In this document: positions 36,030 through 45,979 of the stretch, one piece after another
How positions within the stretch are numbered: position 1 is the first letter of the stretch
Layout: each line of letters begins with the position of its first letter
DNA from: Cylindrodendrum hubeiense
Lineage: Eukaryota > Ascomycota > Sordariomycetes > Hypocreales > Nectriaceae
Assembly (NCBI GenBank): GCA_014621425.1
Contig: JAANBB010000231.1
Location: 1-62,533 of the forward strand
DNA: 62,533 nucleotides
Direction: 5' to 3'
The notes under the pieces: generated by a model
Databases searched by the model: none
What the model saw: only the letters and a program-made list of their open reading frames with translations
Told to the model about the DNA's origin: nothing
Position numbers and translations under genes: made by a program

Positions 36030-37508
36030 TAGAACTCTCCAGTTTCATATATCTTATGTATAATAAAGATCTATTAGAATCCCAGAAATAACATACTAGT
36101 AATTTATTTGTGTACGGATTTTATATCTATTCCAAAGTAATACGAATTTAGTAAATTTATCTTAGATTATTAGAGCATAGATTGCATATAATACAATCTA
36201 ATTAGCTAGCTTATCTTTAATAAATAGAGCATAATTTGCCAATTTATTGAAATAAGACTAAATCAAAATTAATATAGAATTGATTTCTACGTATAATAGG
36301 ATATAAATAATCCACTGATCTGAAGATCCTGATCAAAGCTGGCGCCACTAGCTTTCAATATGGATATTTCAAGTATTAAGTCTGTATATATGACATGACC
36401 GAATTCGGTCTCCTTGTTGATAAGAATGGAGATTTCCAGCTTTATCTTCGTATGAGATTTGAGCTGGTCTAGCTTGAGTAAGAGTGGCTTGGGCTACTAC
36501 CTATAGAGGTATCTCAGTTCTATAGTCCGAATAAGTGAAGAATGGTCTTATTCCAAGATATTATACTATACGAAGATATTGCTTTAATATACTAATTCCA
36601 GTTATAGCAGACCGGCTAACATAGAACCACATAATATATCTTGTATACATATCAATATATGCATAGATCTAGAACCCGAATTTCTTGAGCTTCTCATAGC
36701 TATTAAGATACTAAAGGAAATTCGGTCCTAGAACTATAAAGTCTATACGATACTTGAAGTTCCCTTCTCGACGTCTTTGCACTTCTTCTGGAAAGATAGA
36801 ACGATAGAAGTCGTATAGTCGGTTCTATGAAATTAGAATATTTCCTTGGATGTGTATATAGTGATAAAGATATCCTTGTCCAAAGGATCGAATTGCTGCT
36901 GATCTTTCAAGATCTTATTCAAGGAATTGAATCGCAGTCTGAAGAGCAGCTTCTCTTTCATGACTTGTACAGAACTGTCGTTTCATCCTATTTGTATATC
37001 GGATCTTCCGGATCATATAGAGAGAGATCTGTAGCCTATCTTGTCTTTGGATATCCCGGAGGATTGATTGATCAGAAAATCCAAAAGAAAAGAAGTAAAA
37101 GCGTACACGCTCAATAAGTTCATCTGTAATTTGAGCATGTGATTCTCGTACAAGACCCCACTGTTGAAGCTGTCGCTCTAAGGTCCGAAGGCTGACTGGC
37201 TGAGAGGTGTGTACACGAAAGGACTCATTTATAGTCTCTAATATCGATGGAATAGATATATCAGAGAAAAAGAGCTCAGATATTTCCTCATACTATGGGT
37301 CAAGGGAGACTGTTGAATTCTGTACGAGGCTCCAAGTGGAGATGTGGGATTTCAATGTACGAAGACTGATAGTTTGATCCCCCTGCGCTAAAAGGCGACG
37401 ATTGATATCATCAAGAATCTGCTGATATGTTTGACCTTGATCAAACTGAGACTGAATGACGTCTCGTACGGACGTAAGGTCTCTCTTTGGTCGTGGCATT
37501 GCAATCAA
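36030..37508 (-). pseudogene. Decayed integrase-core (rve/DDE) transposase
   Basis: The N-terminus is intact from the ATG at 37499 (PRPKRDLTSVRDVIQ...). It holds two successive helix-turn-helix-like units, each with an S-L-R-T-L core (about 37356-37346 and 37185-37165), as in fungal integrase-core transposases. An in-frame TAG at about 37290 interrupts it. Further on, shifted frames preserve the catalytic-domain landmarks: DFIVLGPNF, KLKKFGF, TRYIMWFYVS, LKQYLRIV, LGIRPFF, a TYSDYRTEIP segment with the second Asp, and RIES-stop-WRQL with the Glu. FVLLWNRYKIRTQ follows near 36100. Several stops replace expected Trp or Gln codons. The gene is dead. The assignment to the family comes from this series of ordered motifs. 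Confidence 0.75.
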
Positions 37509-37554
37509 TAATAGCTGGTGAGGGATTTCCTAGCATTGAGGGATGCGGGGCGTG

Positions 37555-37610
37555 ATTTCCGGATTTTGAGTTATTGCACTTTGGCGGGCCTTGTCTAATG
37601 TGCCACCGTA
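37555..37610 (-). repeat. Right terminal inverted repeat, 56 bp
   Basis: It is the exact reverse complement of 32768-32823. The sequence outside it (CAGGGGTTCTG...) is unrelated to the element interior. Confidence 0.95.
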
Positions 37611-37960
37611 CAGGGGTTCTGATAAGTGATTGGTTCCAACCAACTCTGCTAATCTAAGCGAGGGCCTTGGCACGTTTGAGATCCAGGACAATAGGAGTGA
37701 CGGTGCCGTCGGGGCAATAGCCTTGTAAACTCGAACCTTATACAACGTTTAACCGCCGGCAGTCATGCCATGAGCTTTTTTGTTTTTTAAGTCAAGCTTC
37801 GATGGTTCTTTGCCAATTCCTCTCCTTCTAAACCGGTTTCTTGAAGCCCTTTCATTCATTCAGCAGGCTCTGTCTTCATTCATTACCATCCTTTCCACAT
37901 TCCTTCAGAATTAGGTATCACGTTTTTTTTTTTCTGTCTCAACTCACCGGGACAGTAATT
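37611..37960. other. Promoter region of the AA9 gene next to the transposon
   Basis: There are only 350 nt between the right inverted repeat and the AA9 start codon, so its promoter abuts the transposon. A poly-T run and CT-rich leader lie at about 37924-37950. No clear TATA box was seen. Confidence 0.5.
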
Positions 37961-38947
37961 ATGCGATCTTTCGGTTCCCTCGTTTTGGCATCTATGGCCG
38001 TATCCATGGTCTCGGCTCACTACACATTTAGTGGGCTTCTCGTCAACGGCCAACTCGTGGGCGACGAGTTCCAGTATGTTCGGGAGCACACTCGTGGCTA
38101 CATGCCAAGCTTCCGTGAAGAAGCAGCGACCTCTGAAGATTTCCGTTGCAACCAGGGTGCTCTTTCGGGCAACAATACCGATGTATATACTGTCAAGGCT
38201 GGTGATGTTGTTGGCCTCCGCCAGGCTTTTGGGGCTGGTGGTATTGAACACCCGGGTCCTACGCAGTTGTATCTGAGCAAAGCTCCTGACTCTGTGAAGG
38301 ATTACGACGGCAGCGGTGACTGGATCAAGGTTCACCAAGGGTTGATCTGCAAGGAGAACCCAGTCGCCGAGGATTTGCAAAATGATGGCTGGTGCATCTG
38401 GGGCGAAAACCACATCAGCTTCACTGTTCCCGACACTATTCCAGATGGTGAATACCTTCTGCGTGCGGAACATATCGCCCTTCATGGCGCCCATGTGGGC
38501 AGAGCAGAGTTTTATTATGCGTGTGCCCAGATTAAAGTCGAAGGCAGTTCGGCTTCATCGCTGCCTAGTAAACCCTCCACCAAAATCCCGGGTGTTTACG
38601 CCGTCGATGACGAGGCAATCAACTTTAGCATCTGGGCAGGTTTGACAGCTTACCCCTACAGCCCTGGCATCGACGTCGCCAACGGCGGCCAGATTCGCGG
38701 CACTGCGGACGGTTCCACGGGTGATGCTACGGTCGATGTTACTGATAACGACTCTGCGGCCGAGTCTCTTGTGCAAACCTCCACACCCGTTGCCGCCTCA
38801 TCAGCAGCAACTGCCTTTTCTACCGTGATTGCAGTCGCGTCATCTACTTCCATCGCCAGTGCCAGTACCATCGAGTCAAGCGTCATAAGCCAGCCTTCTA
38901 GCAGCCGCTGCCGGTTATCTCGGCGCCGCAGCGTTTCTCGAATTTGA
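37961..38947 (+). CDS. Lytic polysaccharide monooxygenase, AA9 family
   Basis: This is a secreted copper enzyme that oxidatively cleaves cellulose or related glucans. A single exon encodes 328 residues. The signal peptide 1-19 ends VSA, so the mature protein begins with His20, the copper-brace residue. The second copper histidine is His97 in EHPGPTQ. The segment YLLRAEHIALHG is the conserved AA9 stretch. In the following segment, AEFYYACAQ, Glu occupies the place where AA9 proteins usually have Gln, while the axial Tyr is kept. The catalytic domain ends near residue 220. A Ser/Thr/Ala-rich linker follows, and a short basic end (CRLSRRRSVSRI), with no cellulose-binding module. It directly follows the transposon. 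Confidence 0.9.
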   Translation: MRSFGSLVLASMAVSMVSAHYTFSGLLVNGQLVGDEFQYVREHTRGYMPSFREEAATSEDFRCNQGALSGNNTDVYTVKAGDVVGLRQAFGAGGIEHPGPTQLYLSKAPDSVKDYDGSGDWIKVHQGLICKENPVAEDLQNDGWCIWGENHISFTVPDTIPDGEYLLRAEHIALHGAHVGRAEFYYACAQIKVEGSSASSLPSKPSTKIPGVYAVDDEAINFSIWAGLTAYPYSPGIDVANGGQIRGTADGSTGDATVDVTDNDSAAESLVQTSTPVAASSAATAFSTVIAVASSTSIASASTIESSVISQPSSSRCRLSRRRSVSRI

Positions 38948-39728
38948 AGAGTCAAAATGACCCCCCGAGGACAATACAGGGCTTTGAGGATGGAAGCTCG
39001 TCACACCTTCTTTGCAGGCCTGAGTTTGCCTATCATGGCTTGGTGGATTTAAATCGTGGGATCCTAGGATTTCGGGGGCTACGGTTGTTTCTACTGCGCG
39101 TCATCTTCACTTGTATTATTAGTATCATTCGGCAGGTCCGAAAACGGATAAATGCATGTTCCAAGAGTTTCTCTGAGTAATGTCCATCAATGTGTGTATT
39201 TGTTGCCTAAATCCTTTGATGTGTGATGTTTGCAGGAAGGTGTCTTGCGCAAACACGTTGACGAGTTTTTTTGGTGTGCGCACGTGGGAAATAAGCATTC
39301 GGCGTCTTTCCACCCCTTGCTTTTGAAGAGAACCAGAACGTCGGTATAAAATGGGACATATTCAATATTCAGTTCCCCACTGGTTCATTAAGTTTAGAGT
39401 ACGTGACCTGCGAATTTGATCGATTAGGCTTATGGTACCTCCTATGAAGAGGCAAAATATTGCAACCCGTTGATGGGGAGCGCGAAGGATAGGGTAGGTG
39501 GCTCAAGACGCGGTAACGCCACGTGACAGTGAGCCAAAGCGCGGACTCCCCTAACATAGTCGGTGGTGTTCCACAGCACAAGGCAAATACTGCGTTTGCT
39601 TCTTTGTTCACTATCTCGTCAACACACCCCCATGCCTTAAGATTCAACTTAATCACAGACAAAATCCTTGCTCTCGCCACGCCGTACCTCGGAGCCGTTG
39701 TGACAAGAATCGTGGCTCGCGAAACAAG
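38948..39728. other. Intergenic stretch between AA9 and the AT-hook/C2H2 gene
   Basis: No gene is supported. It is probably the 3' region of the AA9 gene plus the promoter of the next gene. Confidence 0.5.
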
Positions 39729-40829
39729 ATGGAGCTCCTTAGCAGAAGCCATCTCGACAAACGCCCCAAGTCAAGCCATCTGGGCTTGCAATCAATAGCG
39801 CGGTATGAATTTGCTTCAGATAGCATCGCGACCGATGATTCATTGGGGGGCGAGCCTTCAACAAGGAGCCAAAGCCCGAGCGAGACCCAACCCAACGCGT
39901 CAAACACTGCCGTCACTCCACGCGGCGGATCGAGAATTGCTGTCATATTAGGCGCGTCGCCAAGCCATCAGCTCACTTACGGAATCGGAACTAAGAATGA
40001 GCATTCAGAAGAGTCTGTGATTTCCGACCTGAAACCCAGGGGGAAACAAAGGGCAATGCTGGCGACGCAGACGCAGGCCATCCCGAAGCCAGCCTACAGT
40101 CCGACAAGACAAGTGGATGCAACACCAGGCCTCACGCCTGCAGGGCCTATGCAAAATCGAGGGAGACCCAAAGGATGGAGACCAGGCATGCCATACGGCA
40201 AGCATGGGTCCAAGAAGCAGCTAGCTACAGCCGCTGGCTCGCGAGAATCTCGGCTGATCAAGACGAGGCCCTCACTGAATGGATTCCCAAAGCGCCGCGG
40301 CCGACCGCCAAAAGCACCATCTCCACAGCCCAGGGAAATTTACTGCAAGCTCAACACTCCATTTATCGCATTCCTTTGCGAGTGGCACGGATGTAAGGCC
40401 GAATTACACAATTTAGATACCTTGCGACGCCATGTATACGTGGTTCATGGCGGCAAAAGTGGGCGTAGCTGTCTGTGGGGCAAGTGCGGACGAAAGAAGC
40501 CACCTCCAGCGTTTGATCACCCCGAGGGATTTAAGACACACATGGAAGAAGCCCATCTGGTGCCTTTTGCTTGGCATGTTGGCGATGGACCGAACAACTC
40601 TAGTGGGCTAAAAGCAGAAGAGAAAATGGACGTGGAAGACGAGATACCAGATTATCTCAAAGATAGGGATGGAAAACAAGTGACACCTTCGGTGAAGAAC
40701 CAGCAGTTGGAGGATTTCGTCACATGGAAAAATAACCGGCGGCGTTTGAGAGAGTTACTCATACGGCGGGATGAGAATCAACGGGAAGAGGGTCCCAGTA
40801 CGGCTGCGAGCGAGGAGCTTGTTTCATAA
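39729..40829 (+). CDS. AT-hook and C2H2-type zinc-finger protein
   Basis: This is a predicted nuclear DNA-binding protein of 366 residues in one exon. Two AT-hook-like motifs are visible: RGRPKGWRPG at about residues 143-152 and KRRGRPPKAP at about 187-196. A C2H2-like pair follows. The first finger is CEWHGCKAELHNLDTLRRHVYVVH near residue 215 with C-x4-C and H-x4-H spacing. The second is CLWGKC ... HMEEAH. AHLVPFAWHVGDGP then follows. The C-terminus is charged and probably helical. Related proteins are widespread and uncharacterised in Pezizomycotina. The ATG at 39729 is the first that gives the whole frame. Confidence 0.85.
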   Translation: MELLSRSHLDKRPKSSHLGLQSIARYEFASDSIATDDSLGGEPSTRSQSPSETQPNASNTAVTPRGGSRIAVILGASPSHQLTYGIGTKNEHSEESVISDLKPRGKQRAMLATQTQAIPKPAYSPTRQVDATPGLTPAGPMQNRGRPKGWRPGMPYGKHGSKKQLATAAGSRESRLIKTRPSLNGFPKRRGRPPKAPSPQPREIYCKLNTPFIAFLCEWHGCKAELHNLDTLRRHVYVVHGGKSGRSCLWGKCGRKKPPPAFDHPEGFKTHMEEAHLVPFAWHVGDGPNNSSGLKAEEKMDVEDEIPDYLKDRDGKQVTPSVKNQQLEDFVTWKNNRRRLRELLIRRDENQREEGPSTAASEELVS

Positions 40830-42014
40830 TGAGGCTGCATGAGAGGCATAGCAGAATACAATTGTGAATGATACCACTCAGGTGCCTTATGGAGGACAAG
40901 TGAGGAGGTTACGCTGTGATTTCTTGTAAATAAAACTTCAACTACCAAGGGGATTAGCAGTTTGAAGTTCTAAGATGAGCGGAACCTGCAGCTTATATTG
41001 TGAGCCTGAGCGCGTCGTTTCTGGTAAATAATATCAGACATTACTGCGAGCACCTCTTGGAGCTCGCCAGCTCTGGTCAGCTTCATACTGGTGATATTGG
41101 ACGTGGCTAAAGCCAGTATGAACCACAGATGCAGGTATCGTATATTTCTAAACGGCAAAGTCTTGGACGATTGTGACTGGTACAGACTGGTTGGTTTCAA
41201 TCATCGAACGGACCGATTGCCGTGTCCCTCTGAAGGGCCTGTGCCCATCCAGCTGAAAAAAGGGAGATGAATCTAGCCTTATCTTGGGATAGCTGATTGG
41301 CATTTACTAACAAATGAAACATAATGCCCTATCTGTTAGTTACCCTCACGATGCCGTCGTCCACTCTGACTTAATATGGCGAATATTTCGCCCCTGCGCG
41401 GCACCCCACAACTATATCACAAGCACCTGTTGTGATCCTCTGCGTGTGATAACCTATCAGACCACACGGATGGGATGGTCCAGGGTACGTGCGCGACAGC
41501 ATTGACAGCTACTATGCTGCAGGGCTGCATCGTGTCGCGGGTGAAACACGGGGCCGCGGGAACGGACTGCGAATAGCGTCCAAGCCCTGCCTCGAGAGTC
41601 AAGAGCTAGCTGTCAAGGTTGAAAGCCCGCGTTTCACCCCAACCACTCAGCAACGTTAAACAAACTAGCATCAAAGCGCCGAGGCCTTAACACATCTGAT
41701 ATTGTTTGATGTTGATGTTCTGGGCAGCTCCCTGCTCCAAACATCGTGGGCGCTATGGCACCACAGCGCAATCTATTGAACACAGATCCAATACAGATTC
41801 AACACACTGCGTCCTAGACAGGAACGAAAAATAAGCTCAAGATGATAATCTGCTGAATTGAGATAAACCCGGGATCCATCCCTACAGTATATATTGATCT
41901 CTAAATCCACCTCCAATTGAACCTCTATTCTCCATCACTCACTCACACACTCAGTTTTCACTCCAGCTTCTTCAAACGCACAACAACTCAATCAACTCTC
42001 TTCCGACATTCACC
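40830..42014. other. Intergenic stretch upstream of the first HsbA gene
   Basis: No coding frame is supported. The end holds the TATA box and CT-rich leader of the HsbA gene. Confidence 0.5.
41888..41893 (+). promoter_or_regulatory. TATA box of first HsbA gene
   Basis: A TATATA element lies 122 nt before the ATG and is followed by a CT-rich leader. Confidence 0.5.
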
Positions 42015-42669
42015 ATGCAGTTCAAGCTTCTCATCGCTAGCGCCGGCATGCTGGCCGTGTCTTCCGTCCACGCCGCGTTCAACCTCACGGATGTTATTGG
42101 CGATATTGGAGACGTAGCTTCATTGGCCGGCGAGGTTGTCACTCTCTTTGACAATCTGGACATCACCACCATCCTCTCATCGGCACCTGTAAGACCAGAT
42201 AAATCAACGATGATGAAGATTAAATGCTAATTCTACCTCAGAAAATCATCGATAACATCAGTCAGATTGTGACAATCATCACCACGGATATTGGAGAAAT
42301 CGATGGTGATAGTGGTGATGACAACTCCACCTCGTACAGCACAGCTGACGAGACTGATGCTTGTGGCGGTTTGGAGACGGTAAGCAGACTTATTCAAGAG
42401 CGAGTCCTATTGTAAATGCTAACTTTGCGGGCTAGTTCCTTGAGTCGGTTGGTCAGATTGCCGACAGTGTTGCCGGCAAGATTGACATCGTCTCCGGTAC
42501 CCCCTTCAGCGGTGCTATCGGCGATATCATCACTTCCATCAAGGATGGTGTTGATGACTTCGGCAGCAAGATCCTCGATCTCGTGCCTTCTTGTGGTGAC
42601 TCGACATCTTCGTACAGCCTAGAGAGTGTGAGCGCGTCATTCGACACCTGCCTCAAGGAGTTGTCTTAA
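42015..42669 (+). CDS. HsbA-type hydrophobic surface-binding / cell wall galactomannoprotein-like secreted protein (copy 1)
   Basis: HsbA proteins are small secreted or wall proteins that bind hydrophobic surfaces and can recruit hydrolases. Exons 42015-42188, 42242-42379 and 42436-42669 give 181 residues. The signal peptide is about 20 residues, ending VHA. The helical HsbA domain follows, with DVIGDIGDV..., KIIDNISQIVTIITTDIGEIDGD and the C-terminal TPFSGAIGDIITSIKDGVDDFGSKILDLVPSC motif. An acidic Asp/Ser/Thr-rich stretch with a Cys interrupts the middle of the domain. The exon layout, with splices after the first helix and before F-[LV]-[ED], is the same as in the next gene, so the two are paralogs. 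Confidence 0.8.
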
Positions 42670-43980
42670 GCCAAGATTGGAATCGAAAGATCATGATCTG
42701 ACTATAATGTGAATCATTTCTATTCTTGATAACACCCTGGAGGTGTTACGGTTTGTTGTCCACAGGCTTCACACGTCAATGTATGCCTCATAAAGGCGCT
42801 TAGAGGAGAAAAATGAAGTAGAAGTGTAACATATATCTCAACCAATCGAGATATCTTTTGCCCTTATCCCGAATTTTGCGAACGGTTACCAACAACCATC
42901 CCAAGATGATTGATATTGGGACGTGATTAAACCTAAATTCTATCTATTGCAGGATAATTTAGAAGACTCTAATTCTTTCAATATTCTCGGATAGTTCAGG
43001 GTGATATAAAGAATAAATACTCTAGATGTACACAATTTAGTATCGTAGCCGGTACTCAATATTAGATATATCTGGATGGATTAATGTGCATCGAAACTTT
43101 GCCGTAAGAATCCGGTCCCGCCCCTCCCATAATATCCCTGATCATGGTGCCTGCTCTGATCAATCATATCCTATATTAGAGTGCAGGAGGATTAACCTCA
43201 AAACCAATTATTCCGTATGGAAATGCACACGCGTCTCCTGGCACTGGAGGGCGAGACTTCGTCGCACGGAATACCATGTTGTAGATCACAACGCCAACGC
43301 GCTTGGAAAGTGTTCATAATAATGGAAAGTGAAACCGAGGCACTGCTTATTTCAGAGGTGTGATTTGTGAAGCTATCGTAGGAATGTGTGTCGCGGAGTG
43401 CCATTGGTGCTTGGTTGTTGTCTTAGACAAGGAAGAGACAACAGCTCAGCACTGGCTCGGAATCCGACGATCAACCTCGATTCTAGGTTGTTTACCCATA
43501 ATTCTGGGCTTCATTAGCACCAGACGCCTAAAGAGACGCGTTCCAGAATTCTGGTTCTTACATTCCTTCTCGAAATTGTCTTTGATGTCCTACCAGAATG
43601 CCCTGACGACCCTGCACGCCACCGCCTATTCACTCATTCCACAAAAGCTTCTTGAGTGCCAATTTCAGTTAAACTGTCTCTGCTGGGCCAATCACATTTA
43701 GAATTGGACATCGCTTCGCAAAACAGTCACAGAGAGGGACAAGCAAAAAAGGAGACGGTCCAGCGTTTACCAAGCTCAGAGGACCAAGACATTCCCGGGA
43801 CAAGATACTTTTCCGTGATTAAGATGGCCTATATAATGAGAGGGTCACCAAATTTGACCACCAGACGTTCCTGCCGGCCATATATCATTAAGGTCAAAAT
43901 CTTAGCAACATTCACATATCTAATCCCCACGGGATTTACACACTCGTTTTCCACGCCAACTTCGAAACCTCAATATCATA
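42670..43980. other. Intergenic stretch between the two HsbA genes
   Basis: No gene is supported. The part before 43,981 holds a TATA box. The remainder has short unrelated frames only. Confidence 0.5.
43830..43836 (+). promoter_or_regulatory. TATA box of second HsbA gene
   Basis: TATATAA lies 145 nt before the ATG, similar in placement to the first copy. Confidence 0.55.
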
Positions 43981-44610
43981 ATGCAGTTCAAGTTTCTTGC
44001 CGCCGCTACAGCGGTCCTGGCAGTCTCCCAGGCACAAACTCTCACTGCGGAAGATGTTATAGGCACAATTGATGGATTTGAATCTTTCGTTGCGCAGACT
44101 GACGTCATTGTCGCGTCCATCCATAGGTCAAACGTTTTCAAGAAAGTGCCGGTCAGTTGTGATATTTTGGGGACCATTCAAAAGTCATGTGCTAACGAGG
44201 ATAAAGAAACTCATCACCAACTTCAATGCTATTATCGATGATCTTGGAGCCACTATTCCAGTATTGACTGGCGCCAAGACAAATTTCACCGCGGCGGCCC
44301 AGGGTGAAATCTGCGATGCGTTCGCTGATGTGAGTAAATAAGTGCGATGCTAATGATGCATTGTTAATAACACGTCTAGTTTGTCGACACGCACAATTAT
44401 TTCATGTCCGATGTTGCCAACAAGGCCCACCTGATTCTTTGCACTCGATACTTTTCCACCATCAGAAGCATCCTTGAAAAGCTCGAGGCCGGGGCACCTA
44501 GCTTGGCAGCCGGTATCATCGCCACGGTACCAACATGCGCAGAACAGGCCACACTAGATGCCGGAAGTTTTAAGAATGGCCTGGACAAAGCTCTGGAACG
44601 ATACAGTTAG
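43981..44610 (+). CDS. HsbA-type hydrophobic surface-binding secreted protein (copy 2)
   Basis: This is a paralog of the gene at 42.0 kb. Exons 43981-44151, 44207-44329 and 44380-44610 give 174 residues. The start MQFKFLAAATAVLAV is a signal peptide nearly identical to that of copy 1 (MQFKLLIAS...). Conserved family elements are DVIGTIDGF, VPKLITNFNAIIDDLG, an F-V-D-T-H-N-Y-F exon start and GIIATVPTCAEQA near the end. The first donor, GTCAGT, is non-standard, but the frame and the GCTAAC branch point support it. The C-terminal half is closer to the standard HsbA domain than copy 1. Confidence 0.8.
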
Positions 44611-45979
44611 TTCTATAGCCAACTTTGGCGACTGTAACCCGGCTCCAAGGACTTGATTGAGAACCATGCATCATCAGCGTTATGCACAGGACTTGTATTT
44701 AATTTAATTCATACATGTTTTATGTTCACAATTTGACGGTCCTCATCACTGCGAATTGTGCAACAGATAATGAACCAAAGAGAAATGCAATATGTCATGG
44801 TGAGGCCTTCCGACACGCCTCATTGATGCAGGAATCTGGGAATGATTCTCATGTTGCTGTGGGAATGTTGAGATGCATTCCGGGCTTGGTCCACCACGTC
44901 ACAGGAATCGGCGAAGGCGCTGCGGGGTAGATAAGGAGGTAGATAAGGATATCCAATTATGGCAATGTGCTTGTGCCTCTTGCAAGATCCAAAGCTTTGA
45001 CCAAAATGACCATAAAAAACTCGGGACTTTCAATAGCCTTTGTTGGCTATGGTAAATCGAATCCCTGAGCAAAATCTGGCAGCGCTTGACTGATGTCTTG
45101 GTAATTAATGTCAAACTATTCTTGGCCAAGGATGGGTTGCAGGCGCCGGGGATTCGCAAGGCTGTCACTGGCAAGTAGGTGGTCAGTCTTCTGGTTGGTT
45201 CTGTCCACGATGTTCAAACTATGAAGGCGGAATCGAAGGAGGACACCCCCACAGTGTACTACCTCATGTGGCCAAGGCAATACCGAATTTGGCTGATCCA
45301 TGACTGCCAACTCGCAGTCAGATCCAGCCCTGTTGTCGGAGCAGAACTACTTGAATGAACCTTTAACTAAGTCAGCCGGTTCACGCTGATGAGTCCGGCC
45401 CTTGTAGATGTCGGTTCTGTCCTTGTGACAATATGCTTGGCTATCCCCTCAATACTATTGAATGAGCTTCTGAGCGGCTTGGCCATCGAGGGGCTTGGGC
45501 GAAATGAAGCGATGGAGCTAGTGGTTCAAGGCATGATTGGTTTAGGTACGACGTTGCAGAATGGATCACCCAGCAATACTCAGGGGGGTATATCTTCACC
45601 CTGTGCAACTATAATCTTGACCTTCTTAGCTATGGAAAGAAAGAAAACGCGGGCGGTATTTACGGACGCCCTCCTCGGTGAGACAAGACACTTGAAGGGC
45701 CCAAATAGATGAAACGAAATTCGCCCCCAAATCGTTACTGTCACCACCTCTAAGAGCTTGCACTCGTGAGCATCGAGTTTTTAGGATTTATAACGACTTA
45801 CAAAGCTAGCCCAATATCGAGAGAGCTCGTTAGTATCTTGGATCAAGGTATTTAATTCATTATGGATAAAATCCAAGCTATCAATATCCCGACTCCAACA
45901 TAGGAGACTAGATTATGGAATAGTACCTACCTGGGCCTCTATTTCCTCTCAGACTGTCTGGTATATTTGACTTGCCACC
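44611..45979. other. Gene-free stretch
   Basis: A plus-strand ATG frame at 45389-45712 has 107 codons and no recognisable domain. It was not accepted. Nothing else is supported. Confidence 0.4.

Larger units (their letters stand above)
34100..36800. other. AT-rich, RIP-like core of the transposon
   Basis: This 2.7 kb is strikingly rich in A and T compared with its surroundings, and is full of TA dinucleotides and stop codons in all frames. Within the transposase part, stops stand where the family has Trp or Gln, as C-to-T and G-to-A transitions would produce. This is the known outcome of repeat-induced point mutation in ascomycetes. A plus-strand frame at 35298-35492 and other short frames have no recognisable identity. 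Confidence 0.75.
32768..37610. mobile_element. DNA transposon with 56-bp terminal inverted repeats and two minus-strand genes
   Basis: The element is bounded by perfect inverted repeats 32768-32823 and 37555-37610, both reading inward from TACGGTGGCACATTAGACAA. It contains, on the minus strand, a decayed integrase-core transposase at the right end and a cysteine-rich DUF3716-like gene at the left end. The core from about 34.1 to 36.8 kb is strongly AT-rich with transition-type stop codons, as expected of RIP. TCGTAC motifs recur 13 times, mostly in the two outer thirds. A TA dinucleotide starts each repeat and could be the target duplication, but Ns on the left prevent a check. The superfamily is not settled. 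Confidence 0.85.

Noticed and set aside
45389..45712. A 107-codon ATG frame between HsbA copy 2 and the nucleoside-hydrolase-like gene
   Set aside because: It has one hydrophobic start but no recognisable family, no matching introns and no neighbouring exons.
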